Assembly: GCF_016808095.1 (NCBI RefSeq)
Contig: NC_068975.1
Location: 2,852,001-2,916,000, forward strand
DNA from: Vigna angularis
Lineage: Eukaryota; Streptophyta; Magnoliopsida; Fabales; Fabaceae
Length of the DNA stretch: 64,000 nucleotides
Direction: 5' to 3'
Part shown: positions 11,140 through 23,500 of the stretch, in pieces
Position numbering within the stretch: the stretch's first letter is position 1
Layout: the number at the start of each line of letters is the position of its first letter
Translations under genes and position numbers: made by a program
The notes under the pieces: model-generated
Database searches by the model: none
What the model was told of the DNA's origin: nothing
What the model saw: the letters and a program-made list of their open reading frames with translations, nothing else

Positions 11140-11580
11140 AATAATGTTTAAAAATATTTTAAATGTTTTTAATATCTGATACTCCAAACACCTTACACTG
11201 TCTGGTATCACTCTCTGGTCCCCTTCTTCGCTCCACCGTCCGGAGGTGTACCTGTTAAAGGTGTTTCGATACTTAAAACAGTAAATAGTCCGATCGGTAA
11301 CTTTAGACAGTAACAAATGAACAGTAAATGTGAACCACCTACCTCTTACTTTTGACTCATATTTATAGTCTTCGTCATGGATTTAGGATCGGAGAAAACC
11401 TTAATTACGGCCAAATCTCAGCCTAACAACTCTAATCACTTCTTACCTTAAACTTTGCATAAATACAATTACGGAAGTTGGTCGGTCGTCCTTCCTTCGA
11501 CAGTTCGGCCAATCTAACTACAACATGATTTTATAGCCTCTTGACCAACCGGCCAATACGGTAATAGGCCCCCCAAGCCC
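11140..11580. other. Less AT-rich LTR-like fragment
   Basis: This block is richer in GC than its surroundings and contains CCGATCGGTAAC, a TATTTATAG box and CCGGCCAATACGG, resembling the promoter side of a plant LTR. No paired LTR, primer-binding site or coding region is present. It stops abruptly at the AT-rich inverted repeat that begins at 11583. Confidence 0.3.
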
Positions 11581-12861
11581 TTATTATAATTTTATATTTT
11601 AATAATTATTAAAATATGATTTATATTATAATAATAGTTATATTAAATATATAAAAATAAAATAAAAATGAAAATAATAAATAATAAAATAAATTTGATT
11701 TAATGCATTCAAATTTATTAAATTATATTAAAATATTAAAATAAATTAAATAATTATTAAATTTTAAATAAAAACCAGAATTTTAAAAAACTTGTTTGTC
11801 ATATATTAATAACAATTTTACTTTTTATTTGAAATTTAATAAATATTGAATTTAAAAAATATATAATATTATTTATTATATTTTTATACTTTAATAATTA
11901 TTAAAATATGATTTATATTTTTATAATAATTTTATTAAAAAAATTAAAATAATAAAAACTAAAATAAGAGTAACAATAATCAAAATAAAAATAATATTTC
12001 AAATCACACACTACAAAAATAATATATTTTAATAGGGGTTATTTTCCGGCGGTTTTTGAAACCCCAAATAATTCCTGCGGTTTATAAGCTAAACCGCCCC
12101 TAACATCTATTTATTTATTTTTAAATAATTTTTCAGGGTAATCACTAGATATTTTCTATTAACCCTAGTTTTCTTCCCGCACGCCTTCCTTCTCGCTTCT
12201 CGTCTTTGTGGTCTCATTTTCTTTCAATCGTATCCCTTTCCTGCGCCGTTTGTTCATCTTCAAGGTATGAAGTTCTTGGGGACTTGATCTCACTCTGGCA
12301 ATCAAGCAAGTAAACTTGGAAACAAATCTGTCACTTTCTTCTCACTTTGTCTCACTTTCTCACTGATTAAATTTGCTCAAATCCACCCTCAGTTCAATAG
12401 GTAGGGTTTTCTACCATTTTCTACCTATTTGTCTTTGTTCCTTTTCGTCTAGAGGTTTGTATCGTTTAAAATCCTTCGTAACTTTAATTTCTTCATTTCC
12501 ATTGACTAATTCATCTTTTCCACCGTTTAAATTATTCTCTTCCACGAATCCTTCGAACCTAGGGTTCGTAGTTCGTTTCCCCTTCTTCCGCGGCTTCCAC
12601 TCGATTTTCACCAGATTCATGGTTTCTCACCAATCCGCCATGACCAGGGGTCATCATGTGGTATCAGAGTATAGGTTAGGCGCGTCCGCTTGAGCCAAGT
12701 GTTTTTCTTCACTTTTCTGTTGTAAATTTGACTTTTAGAATTTTGTTCAACTTGAATTGATTTTGCAACTTAGCAAGGATTGGCTTGTAATTGTTTTGTA
12801 TAATGGATACTATTTTTATTCATCAAAACTTTTCTGATTTACTTTGGTTACAAATGAACAG

Positions 12862-13165
12862 AGTCACATTGATAGAAATGCTGATATCACTGTTTCATGT
12901 GTTGTTGTGGGTAACAGGTGTGTTCATGCAGATATGTTTCTTTTCTATTGCTTGATAGTACCCTCTTTTATATAAAGAAGAAATTATAGTTTTTCTTATA
13001 AAAAGGATCGAAGCAAGTATTATAGTTGTTTTTCCAGGGTGAGTAAATAGAAACGACTAATTTCCTTGTAACAAAATTTACATATTTATTTATCTGCTTT
13101 ACAGCCCTGCTTCAGATTATGGATTGGTTAAAGTAGATGATAGAGGCCGCATCATTCAATTATGA
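12862..13165 (+). pseudogene. Captured fragment of ADP-glucose pyrophosphorylase large subunit
   Basis: Two exon pieces with an intron between them survive. The first (12862-12917) encodes SHIDRNADITVSCVVVGN and ends at a good GT donor. The second starts after a TTTACAG acceptor at 13105 and continues in phase as SPASDYGLVKVDDRGRIIQL, then a TGA. Plant AGPase large subunits have a very similar run (HIDxNADITxSC, then SRASDYGLVK and GRIIQFSEKPKG). Here R is changed to P before ASDYGL, and the frame is lost just where SEKPKG should follow. Because the intron is retained, capture was from genomic DNA. The intact enzyme makes ADP-glucose for starch in plastids; this piece cannot. Confidence 0.8.
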
Positions 13166-15436
13166 CAACAATGGTAATCCACAATCTAACCTAACTTTTT
13201 GTCTTCATGCTATCTAGTAATTTTGTTGTGGTTTCTCACAGCTAGAAAGAAAAAGAAAATTACCATCTTCAATTTCAAGAGTTTTTCGTCCTTGTAGGAG
13301 TGAAAAATCTTTGCATTATAGCCTTTTCCCTGAACTTGCTGGATCAAAATAAGCCTTCATTCCTGATGTTTCGTCCTTTTCTTTTTCTTGACATAGTTAT
13401 TTAATTGTTGTACAATACTTGTTGCCACCATAGTAATATGTTCTTAATATATATTTATCTGATATGTATTCATATTCCTGTGGTATTCTCGCAGCAAGCA
13501 GACACCTCTCTTTTTGGGTTCTGTTCATGGATTTTATATTTGCATACTCTGTATTGGGATTTAAATTATTGTTATTGTTTGGTTAAATTTTTTATGAGCT
13601 CCACTAAATCATCATTTGGGTATCAGTGAGAATACTAAAAAAATTTACCCAACAAGAAGAATTGTGTTCAAAAGATAATCTAGCAATAGTTAATGCTTCC
13701 TTACGTAATTTAATGTATGCTTCCTTTGTCAAACATGGGTTTGGTTCCACCAGGTTTCAGGTTTCTCAATGTTTCAAAATGGATCATTATGTGAATATAG
13801 AGTTGTCAGATTTTTTAATGAATGATTTTGTAGGAGCAGTATCAGTATGATTACTTGACGTTTTATTCTTTCAATGTGCATTTTTTATCCTTAAAGAGGG
13901 AAAAAAATCTTACAGGTTCCAAGAACTGTGGGGCATATTTAATATTCTTTCTGGCACACCCTCTCTTTTGGGAGTGGTTGTCGTATGTAGAAACCAAAAG
14001 AGGCTTCCCTCTTGGACAAAGGAAAAGACTGGATTCTAATCAGAGTACTATGGTTGCAATTGAAAGAAAGAATGCATGCAGCATCTCAAACTTTCATCTT
14101 AAATCTCACTCCACAAGTTAATCCGATTCTTTTGGTTTTTTCCCTTTGTCTTGTTTTTTTCATTTTGAAAGAATGCATGCAGCATCTCAAATTTTTTCTT
14201 TACACTTTTAAAAATAAACGTACAATAAGTTTAATATATCAAACCTCACAAGAATATAAATTCCTTTAAATTAATAACTGCAATAGAAAAAAAAAGAAAA
14301 AATAATCATAATAGAAAATTAATCACTTATACTCTAATAAAAGTATTGATCACTTAGTATTCTTCACCTTGTACCTTTTCAAATTATATTATTCTATCAT
14401 TACAATAGTACCCTGATTATAGTTTAATTTTAAAAGAAATTTAAAAAGAAAATCTAATTTGAAAGAGATAATATTTTTACTAAAATATAAATAGTTCTTT
14501 ATAGTTTAAATTTTCTATTATTTATCTGTTTAAATACATTTTTTAACTAAGATTTGAATTTTTGGTGTAAAATTGATATTCATCAAAGATCACATTCTCT
14601 TATTTTTCAGATCCATATTGAATGTTCGGGTTATGACTTTTTGAAAACAAAGAAATTTCATGTAGTTACTGTCAGCAGAATAGATGGTGAAAGTAGCAGT
14701 AAATGATGTCTGTAAAGGGTATATATTATTGAATAACTATATTACTTTAAATTGTTTTATTTTATATATTATGAATATCTACTGTGTTAGCTAAATTTGA
14801 TTTGAGTTCATTTTAATCTATTGATTTCTGTTTAACTTTGTTTTGGATTTTATTAATGTTCTGTAAGGTTAGGCATACCAAATGAGCAACGAAGGGTCTT
14901 GGCATAGCTAGGTTACAAAGTCGAAGGACCCCAAATTTGATTACATTGACATTAACGAGAAACATAAGGTAATGACTTCTCAAACTTTCTTTCTCTCGCT
15001 TCTTTGAATGTTTGTGAATAAATTTGAAATTGATTTCTTTTTAATGTTGTATAGGTCGTAAATGAATGTTATAACATATAACAAAGTATGTTTTTATTAA
15101 ATATATTACTGACTAACTATTATGTTATATTGTAGGTATTTGACCAAGCGAACATGTCAAACAATAAAAGTAATGAAGAAGAACAAAATTTGACATTGTT
15201 TCTTTTTTAGTAATGTAATAAACATCTTAGTCATATTTTTAGTATGTTAATTTAGTATTGAATATCTTTTTAATATATGAACAATTAGTTGTATGAACAT
15301 ATTAATATGTTGAACAATGTAATTTATTTTATATATAATACTCACTTTTTGTTCATATTATTCCTGTTTGGTTAATACAAATAATTTTATTATAATCTCA
15401 TTTTACAATAAAAAGCGAAAAAGAAAAGTGTACACA

Positions 15437-15745
15437 TTTCTGGCGGTTCCAGCAAAAATCCCGCTAATTCCGGTGGTTTCAGCAAAACCCTGATAATTCC
15501 GGCGGTTCCAGTAAAACCTCCACTAATTCCGGTGGTATTTCTAAAACCCCCGCTAATTCCGGCGGTTTTTCTAAAACCCAGCTAATTCCGGCGGTTTTTC
15601 CAAAACCCCTGTTATTTCCGGCGGTTTTCCAAAACCCCTGCTATTTCCGGCGGTTTTCCAAAACCACTGCTATTTCCGGCGGTTTTCTAAAACCTCCGCT
15701 AATTCCGGCGGTTTTTCACAAAACCGCCGGTAATTACTTAGCGAC
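15437..15745. repeat. Subterminal array of CCGGCGGTTTT units in the CACTA element
   Basis: About ten copies of an approximately 30-bp unit, (AATT/TATT)CCGGCGGTTTT(T)C(T/C)AAAACC(C)C(C/T)GCT, run head to tail up to about 100 bp from the right terminus. Related but fewer copies occur at the left end (12040-12105). Such repeats bind the transposase in well-studied CACTA elements; binding here is inferred. Each unit also holds CCGCC/GGCGG sites that could be methylated. Confidence 0.85.
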
Positions 15746-16499
15746 GCAGCTTTTCCCAGCGATTTTCTTAACCGCGGGTAACGTATTTTTCGGGGGTTAA
15801 AACCGCCGGAAATGAAAAAATAACCTTCGATAAAAATATAAATTTTTGTAGTGACATATATTTAAATTAAATTGAATAATTATTAAAGTTTAAACAAAAA
15901 GAAAATTTTGAAATTATTTATTAATCAAAATGCGATAATTGTTTTTAAAAATTTACTTTTTATTTAAATTTTAATAATTATTTAATTTAATTTAATATTT
16001 TAATATAATTTAATATATTTAAATATTTTAATTAATATAATTTTATTTTATATTCGATAAATAATTATTTTTAAAATTTTGTTTTTTATTTAATTTAATT
16101 TAATATTTTAATATAATTTAATATATTTAAATATATTAAATATTTTATTTAATATAATTTTATTTTTATTGTTATTATTTATTTTATCTTTATATTTTTA
16201 ATATAACTATTATTATAATATAAATCATATTTTAATAATTATTAAAATATAAAATTATATTAAATAATATTTAAATTTGAAATTTAATTATTATTATGAT
16301 AATGTAGAGTGTTTTTAACAAGAAATAGACGAAAATGAAAAGATATTAATTAAAGTTAAAAATAAAATTTTTGAAAAAGTTTGTGAAAGAATTGATAACT
16401 AATGATATAATACAACAAGTTGAAAAGGCTTTGGTAAACTATTTATCAGATCATTCCTCTCAAGTGATTTATGGTTTTATTAAAGCCAATTAACTTTGA

Positions 16500-18820
16500 C
16501 AAGGGTTGTAAGGACCATTCAATTCAGTAGGGAGTGGAAGTCGGGTATAGGTGTAAGGATTCAGAAATTCAGAAAGTAGAAGCCAGGTGTGTGTAGCTAA
16601 GTGACCGGTCAGTTTTGACGGTAGTATATAATGAAACTTTTCAAAATTTCGTGCCACTTTACTCTGCATGCACTTCTTCTCTCTATGTTTCTGAGTTCAT
16701 ATTCTCCTCCTTCTCTCTACAATTCTCTTCCTTCTCTCTACAATTCTCTTCCTTCTTTCTACAAATTCTCACTTTCTTTTTATTTCAATCATCAATCAGG
16801 TAACGCCTAAGTCTTCCTAGTGTCAAGGGTTTCACTTTGCACCGATCAAGTTGTTGTTTTGAGCTGGTAAGTTCATCCTCTTCTTAGAACGTCTGTTTTT
16901 CGGTACATGCAAACCAAGTTTCTGGTTGTATGCGTTTATCATATTCTTATCTTACAATTCTGATCACATTTCTGGTCTTGTGGTTGGTCTATTTTCACAA
17001 ATCAGTGAACCTTAGGTTTCTAAGACTTTTGGTGGTGAGCAAGTTTCTGCACTGAAAGTTCTTTGTCCAGTTAAGAGGTAAGGGAAGCTAGTAATTTAAT
17101 TATGTTTTTCTGTGTTTGTGTTTGGAACCTCTGTTTGAACGTTTGCATGAATGAACAATTGTATGTTTGATTGAATTGTATGCAATATTCTGTGTTTGGA
17201 CGAAACCTGTGAAGTGGTTGAGAAGTTCTGCAAGTTTTGTAGAAAATGAGCGATCGGTATAGAACGACCCAGTCTGGTCATGTAATCGGGCTTAGCAGTA
17301 TTCGGTTTCGTAGTGATAATCTAATTAAGTGTTGTTCGATTTAATATTGACGTTCAGTTTTAAAAGTATTCGTTTTCGATCTCGATAGTCTTAGGGTAGG
17401 AATTATCGTTTGTTATTAGTCGTAATAGGTTTAGCGTTCGTTATTACTAGTACTATGTGTTAGCACTTGTTCTTGGTAGTACTCGGTTTGTATTGGTGCT
17501 CGGTCCTAACTGAGTTCTACTTTTGTGCATCCTTAGTTAATGACCGATCGGTCTTGTATTGATATTTAAGTGAATATAGCAGTCGGTTTAGACATAACAT
17601 TTGATCGTAAAAAGCGTTCGGTCTATCATAGGCTTTAACTATTATTGACCGCTCGATCATGTACTGTCTTAGTAGTGCTCGGTTCGTTACTAGCACTAGG
17701 TCTCAGAATTAGTACTCAGTCTTGTTCTTGTATCTTATTTCAATAGTGTTCGGCTTGAGCCAATAGTGTTCGGCCTAAGCCAATGGCGTTTAGTCTACGA
17801 AAATAGTGTTTGTTCTAAATTTCAAGTGTTCGGTTTTAGCTTTAGAATTTGGTTGTTCTGGCGTTCAACTTCAAAGGCGTTCGACTCATGCCTGAGTTTT
17901 ACTCTTTACATGACCGTTCGGTCATGTTCACATATGGGGAGTGTTCTTCCGTCCGGTCTTGTTCATAGGTTATGTTTATCTTTTCCGTTCGGTCGTACTC
18001 AAAGTTGTGTTGTTGACGTTCGATTTTCTTCTATGAATGAATATTTAGTCTTTAAATGCTATTGTCGTTGTTTGACTTTGATGGGTTGAGATAATTGTAT
18101 TGATCTACTACGTATGGGAAAATTGTATTGATATTTCAACAAGGCATATGTTTCAAGTAATGTGGAAGAGAATTCCAAGGAGGAATGTCTTAGTGAAAAG
18201 TGTATTGAAGTGGTTAATGTCTCAGTGAAAAGTGTATCAAAATGGTGTTATAGTATGAATATGGATAGTGAAATTCACGGAGTTCTTCCTGATATTCTGA
18301 TGATTACCAATTCTCAAGGTTCTTGGGTGAGTTATAACGGACTAACCTCAAGTGGCAACTGATGGTTTTTCAGTTACTACACCATCCAAGTGCATGAACG
18401 ACCTCAAGCTACATATTCATACAATCTGGATGGTCAAGTCATGTGTTCGGTTTATGCATAAAGTATAGTTTTCAGTTGTATATGCTTACCTGTATTTGTT
18501 GTGGTATGTTGTAGTGTTTGGTTCTGCATTAGTTATAATTGTACGAAATGTATGTATGTTTGCACAATTAAATTATATTAGCTTACCCTTATTTCCTGTT
18601 TTGTCCATGTTCCCGTTCGATTTTTCTCTTGCGATGATCGCCTTTTGGGTGTGAGCAGAGGATGTGGAGTGTTCGTTGGAGCAGGAGTTGGAAGGCGAGA
18701 ATCCTGCAGTTTAAAATATGATCGTTCGATCATATTACTGTTTTTAGTTTTTGGATTGGACCGTTCGATTAAATTTGTAATCCTGAATTACCAATCGGTT
18801 AAGTTTATGGTTTTGAGATT
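16500..18820. other. LTR-like region with many GTTCGGT motifs, no gene
   Basis: No credible coding region. A pyrimidine-rich stretch with three TTCTCTCTACAATTCTC-like copies (16700-16770) is followed by TTGTGTTTGG-rich sequence, and then, from about 17280 to 18030 and again at 18615-18790, by more than twenty copies of (C/G)GTTCGGT(C/T) or close variants such as CTCGGTC and GTTCGATC. This looks like the U3 of an LTR element, but no second LTR, primer-binding site or polyprotein is present. The small frames at 17766-18089 and 18162-18362 are not supported. Confidence 0.4.
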
Positions 18821-19575
18821 GTGTAGAACTTCGATAATGTTTTAAATTTTATGTGTTTTAAATTTTATGGTTATTTTAAGATAACTGTAATCTTATTATA
18901 ACATCTTTAATTGTCTTACAATATTATTATATGATAACTCCTTTGTATGATTTATGCTATATATTCTGGAATGTTAGAAGGGTAACAATAACAGTGAATA
19001 TCTTAATAAGTATAAGACGAAAATAAATACTTTTATAAATTAAAATTAGTTTGTGATAAAAAAAAATTCAATATAACTACTAAAAAATAATAGACTTGTA
19101 TATAAATTACTTTTAACTGACTTTTTTTTTTCTTATTTTTCTATTCTATAAGTATTCTTAAAAAAGTTTCTCCTCATAAATCTCAAAAAAATCTACAGAA
19201 CGAAGAAAAAAAAAGTTGCATGACAGCTTTGAAATTCATTATGGAGCCCTAAAGAACACATACCATGATACCAACTCAAATTACAGCAAGAAAATACTCA
19301 TTATTTCCTATTGAATAGTCACATTTGAATAGACAGAAAGGGAATAACACTCCCTGAGAATCAAAAACTGAATACAGGGAAACAAATCATGCTAATTATT
19401 AGGGGAACAAATCATGCTAATTATTGGCAGCAAGTCCTAGGAATTCAAATCAGAAATAATTCCCAAAATTTTGATTCTAACTCTAAACAGATTCTCTGAC
19501 AAAAACAACAGCCAAAATTTCAGTACATCTATCATATATTAGGTTGGTATAACTAAGAAACAATTCAACTTTTCC

Positions 19576-20499
19576 TCATTTCTTGTTTTTCTTTCTTCTT
19601 TTCACTTGTTTCTCTAAACGATTTAGTCTCTGATTGACATCAGAAGATGTCTTTGTAATATGTTTTGATGGTTCAACAGGCAATGACTTTGGTGCTATTC
19701 TTGCTGCTGTAGCTTGTTTCAGGGCTGGAAATATAGAAGAGGGAGATTGTGCACCACTGGTGGCTGCTGCTTCCGGTATTATGGGGATACCCAAAGCTTT
19801 CTTTACACCAGGAGCTTTAAGAACTAGAAAACATTAAAAATAAAAAAGATAAATCAAAGGAGTTTATGGGTATTAAAAAATACTGTATTACATTTAACAG
19901 AAGTTCACTTTATGTTTTGTATCATAAAGTTAAAAATGGAAACCAAGACTTTTGACACAGAATAAGAAACTTAGACAGAGAGAAACAAATGTTTTATATA
20001 TAAGAAATATAATATATATATTAGCAAGAAGATATTTTACAGAGAGACCAATGACTTAGATGCAGACTGAATAATGTAGGCAATGCATTCTCAATGCAAA
20101 CCAACAAAAACACGGAATGCATATTGATTTTGATGTTATGGATCATCATACATACACTTGTATGATAATATTAAATACCAAACTGCTTAGTGCACTATCC
20201 ATCATCCTAGGCAAATACCATTATTAATCTCGTGTAGGAATCAAATAATTGCTGCACCTCTGAAAAAAAAATCCATTTTTTGCTTGTTGAAATGGAAAAT
20301 GGTGAAAAAGGACAGTAATACTAATATTGCATATGAAAAACTTAAAAATGAAATGCCTTACCGAGTCCATATCCAAGTGAAAACAAATTTGATGTAATCC
20401 AGTAACAAAATATAGCCTGTACAGTTATAAAAATACAAAAAGTTAAAACTGTATAGAATGAAAAAACAGAAGTACATAGGCAAATCCACTTTTCCATTC

Positions 20500-20571
<72 letters not shown>

Positions 20572-23500
20572 CATATATGTATATATATTTGGTTAACGTA
20601 TACGTCCTATATCAATGATTTAGGATACTTCATCAATCAATACTTTAGCATACATGGGGTCTCATTAACAGAATTAGTTTGTAAAATTTATAAACCATTT
20701 ATATCCAATAAAACTACAAAAAAAAAAGAAACACATTGTTAGGTCTAAGTCTAACAGAAATGTCTCTTCATAAACCAAAGATGAAGATTTTTGTTTTAAA
20801 GTTCGACATTTCTCATATTACTAAAACAAGAAAATAAAAAAAAGCCAGCAACGGGGAGGACCAAACCAAAGCCCATGTAAATCAACAAAATCTAAACTCT
20901 AGGAAACCAAACCGATTCCAAAACAATTCCTCCCTAACACCAAGTAGTTGGCTAAACAACAAGCAAGACCCAACCCAACCCGAAAACAACATTCAACACT
21001 CCGTATCACTCTTTTGTTCCTCTAGGTTCCCCAACCATTGCAGAAATCAGAAACGAAGGAGACTCACTGACAACAAACTTTACTAGAACTATTAGATATC
21101 ATTCTAAGTTTATAAATAAATTATTTTAAATGCTGACAAGATGGAAAGCAATGAGAACTTGTTTCTCGTCAAACAAGATAAGGAACATCTTACCTTCGGA
21201 AATCCCATGGTAAAAGGAACTGTAAGGACAGCAAGAACCCTCGAGACTTTTTTCATGGTGCCAGCAGCTGGATTTCCTTCCATGCCTTCTTGCATGTTGC
21301 ACTGGAAATAATGTGAAATCAATGAATATAAATTGGGTAAAAAAACTAACATATAACACCACTCATTCCTCTTCAATTGAGACTAGGCTTTCAGGTATTA
21401 TAAGCAGCTCATTCTTTTTAGTTCTTTGGCAGGATAAATTCATAACAGAAAACTGAGGACGCACAAACATTCAGGTAAGAAACTCAGACTGTCAATAATA
21501 CAAAGTGAACTGAAATGAAAGGTTCTGAAAAGATAATGGTCACCTCTACTGTTATTAAGAACGTCAATGCAGTCAGAACTGGCAAAATGTACAATGCATC
21601 TGGAGTGGTAAGATCAACAAACCAGTAGGCTCCGCCATCCTTGAATGATGGCATCTTTTCAGCCATGTTTCTTATCTATTGTTAAACAAAAAAATTATAA
21701 TGAATTGAAACAATAGATAGGTTCCTCAGACTCCTAAAGTTAGAGAAAATACAAAATTAAAAGCCAGCTTACCGCAAGGAAGAAACTAATAAAGACAGGA
21801 CCTTGAATAAAGAGCCCCTTCAATGGAGTAAATGGACTTGCACCATATCTAGATTATCAAACAAGTGAGGAAATTAACAGCTGGTGAAAGAAAAGATCCA
21901 AGAAGTTTAAATTAGTATCTAAAACACTGTAGTTCGTGAGACATGCAGGCCAGTTATGTCAGTTTTCAAATATTAGCAATAACTAGTCTTCTAACATATA
22001 TACAATGGTTACACAGCTAAGCAATAGAAGAAATTTAAATATTTAATTTATTTGCATGTAGCTTTAGATAAAATATTCATAGATTCAATTGGATGGAAGA
22101 GAAGAGAGAAGATTGACCAAACTATGTAACAAGGATTTTTATGATACCCGTGTGAGTGTAACCTGAAGAAAATATACTCATCATCCACTCCTTCTATTTT
22201 TAGTTGTTATAATTATAGAAATAAGAAACAAATCCTATATAATCAAGAATATCTAGATTACAAATGTATTATTTAGAACATTTTTATTCATTCCCTATCA
22301 TATCCATATTATTAGTAAGAGGATATCAAATCTCCTTTACTATTTATATTATTTGTTTTTCTCGATATAAATAAAACATCTCATAAACACCGTTTCATTT
22401 CAAAGTTTCTCTCTTTCCTATAGTTTAACTTACTATTTAAAGTCTTTTTTCTAACTATGTTGGCCCAGTAGATCCACTATCACCATAGGATTTTTTCTGT
22501 CAAAACTTTCTCCCAGTTTTCGTAATTGTTCCAGCATCACTTCAGTAGTGATCATGGTCACATGGCCGAGACGATCAAAACCGTATGATCATCGGTCGAA
22601 ACTAGAACTTCAGTAGTGATAGCGATAGATGATGCCGGTAGACAATGGCGCCGCCACCAACAACGGTAGGTGTAGTGGCAGAAGCAACAAAAAAATTTTC
22701 CTCAAAAGAACTTTAGGCTCTGATATGATGTTGAATATAGTGAAAAACTATGTATGAGATTAATCTCCCTTATTTTGAATATACACATAGGGTCCTCTAT
22801 TTATAATAGAAGAAATATGGGCTAAGCCCAAAATACAAATAAGAAATAATAACAAACTAACTAAATATAAAAGATAAAGATAAGATAAAGACCATATATC
22901 TAACAAAGATCAAGTTCAAAAGAATAATATTAGTGGAATGACATTATTCATTTGTGAACTCATGACTAAAACAACTTCTAAAATAGCTTAAATTTGATGG
23001 AAGTTCTCAAATGCACCTTATATATGACAAGCAAGCAACATTACACATTGCCTTTAATCCTATCTTTCATGAGAGGACCAAACATATTAAGGTTGATTGT
23101 CATGTCATAAGAGAAAAACTAGGGTTTGGAGACATCACCACAACATTTGTCAACTTTAGTGAACATTTTATTGACATATTCACCAAGTCCTTAAGAGGAC
23201 CAAGGATGGTTATATTTGTAACAAGTGAGAAATATATGATTTGTATGCTCCAACATGCGAGAGAATATTATAGTTATAGAAACAAGGAGAAAATACTAAA
23301 TAATCAATAATATATTGATTATATATGTATTATTGGGAACATTTATATTTATTGTCGTATCATATATTCAATAGTAGAGGAAATTTAAAATCCCACTATT
23401 TATTGTAAGATTTCTTTTTCCCAATATAAATAAAGAATTTGTGTTGTCTCCAAAACACAGTTTCAACATAATGTCTCTCTCTTTCCTACAGTCTAACAAT

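Larger units (their letters stand above)
12009..15853. mobile_element. CACTA transposon, 3845 bp, with captured gene fragment
   Basis: The left end reads CACTACAAAAATAATATATT. The right end, inward on the other strand, reads CACTACAAAAATTTATATTT. Both are flanked by ACA (12006-12008 and 15854-15856), a 3-bp target duplication. Shared subterminal sequence GGTTATTTT..CCGGCGGTTTT follows each end. No transposase is recognisable, so it would need an autonomous partner. It carries two exons of an AGPase large-subunit gene, and the stretch 12130-12700 looks like a GC-richer captured 5' end of some gene. Interior frames (12373-12693, 13405-14269) lack recognisable domains. Confidence 0.85.
11583..16262. 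mobile_element. AT-rich foldback (inverted-repeat) element split by a CACTA insertion
   Basis: The left arm (about 11583-12005) and the right arm (about 15857-16262) are reverse complements over most of about 400 bp. For example, TATTTTAATAATTATTAAAA at 11594 is met again on the other strand near 16240, and the match through TATAATAATAGTTATAT is nearly perfect over about 60 bp. A second matching block (TTAAATAATTATTAAA) lies deeper in both arms. The CACTA element occupies the centre. No coding sequence belongs to the arms. Ends and target duplication are not resolved, so the superfamily is unknown. Confidence 0.7.

Noticed and set aside
12373..12693. 106-aa plus-strand frame inside the large CACTA
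   Set aside because: Could be part of a captured gene's 5' end, but no recognisable domain. TGGTATCAGAGT near its end looks like a tRNA-Met primer site but has no LTR next to it.
20358..20742. Tyr/Ile repeat frames on both strands
   Set aside because: Translations of the TA microsatellite in an OXA1 intron.
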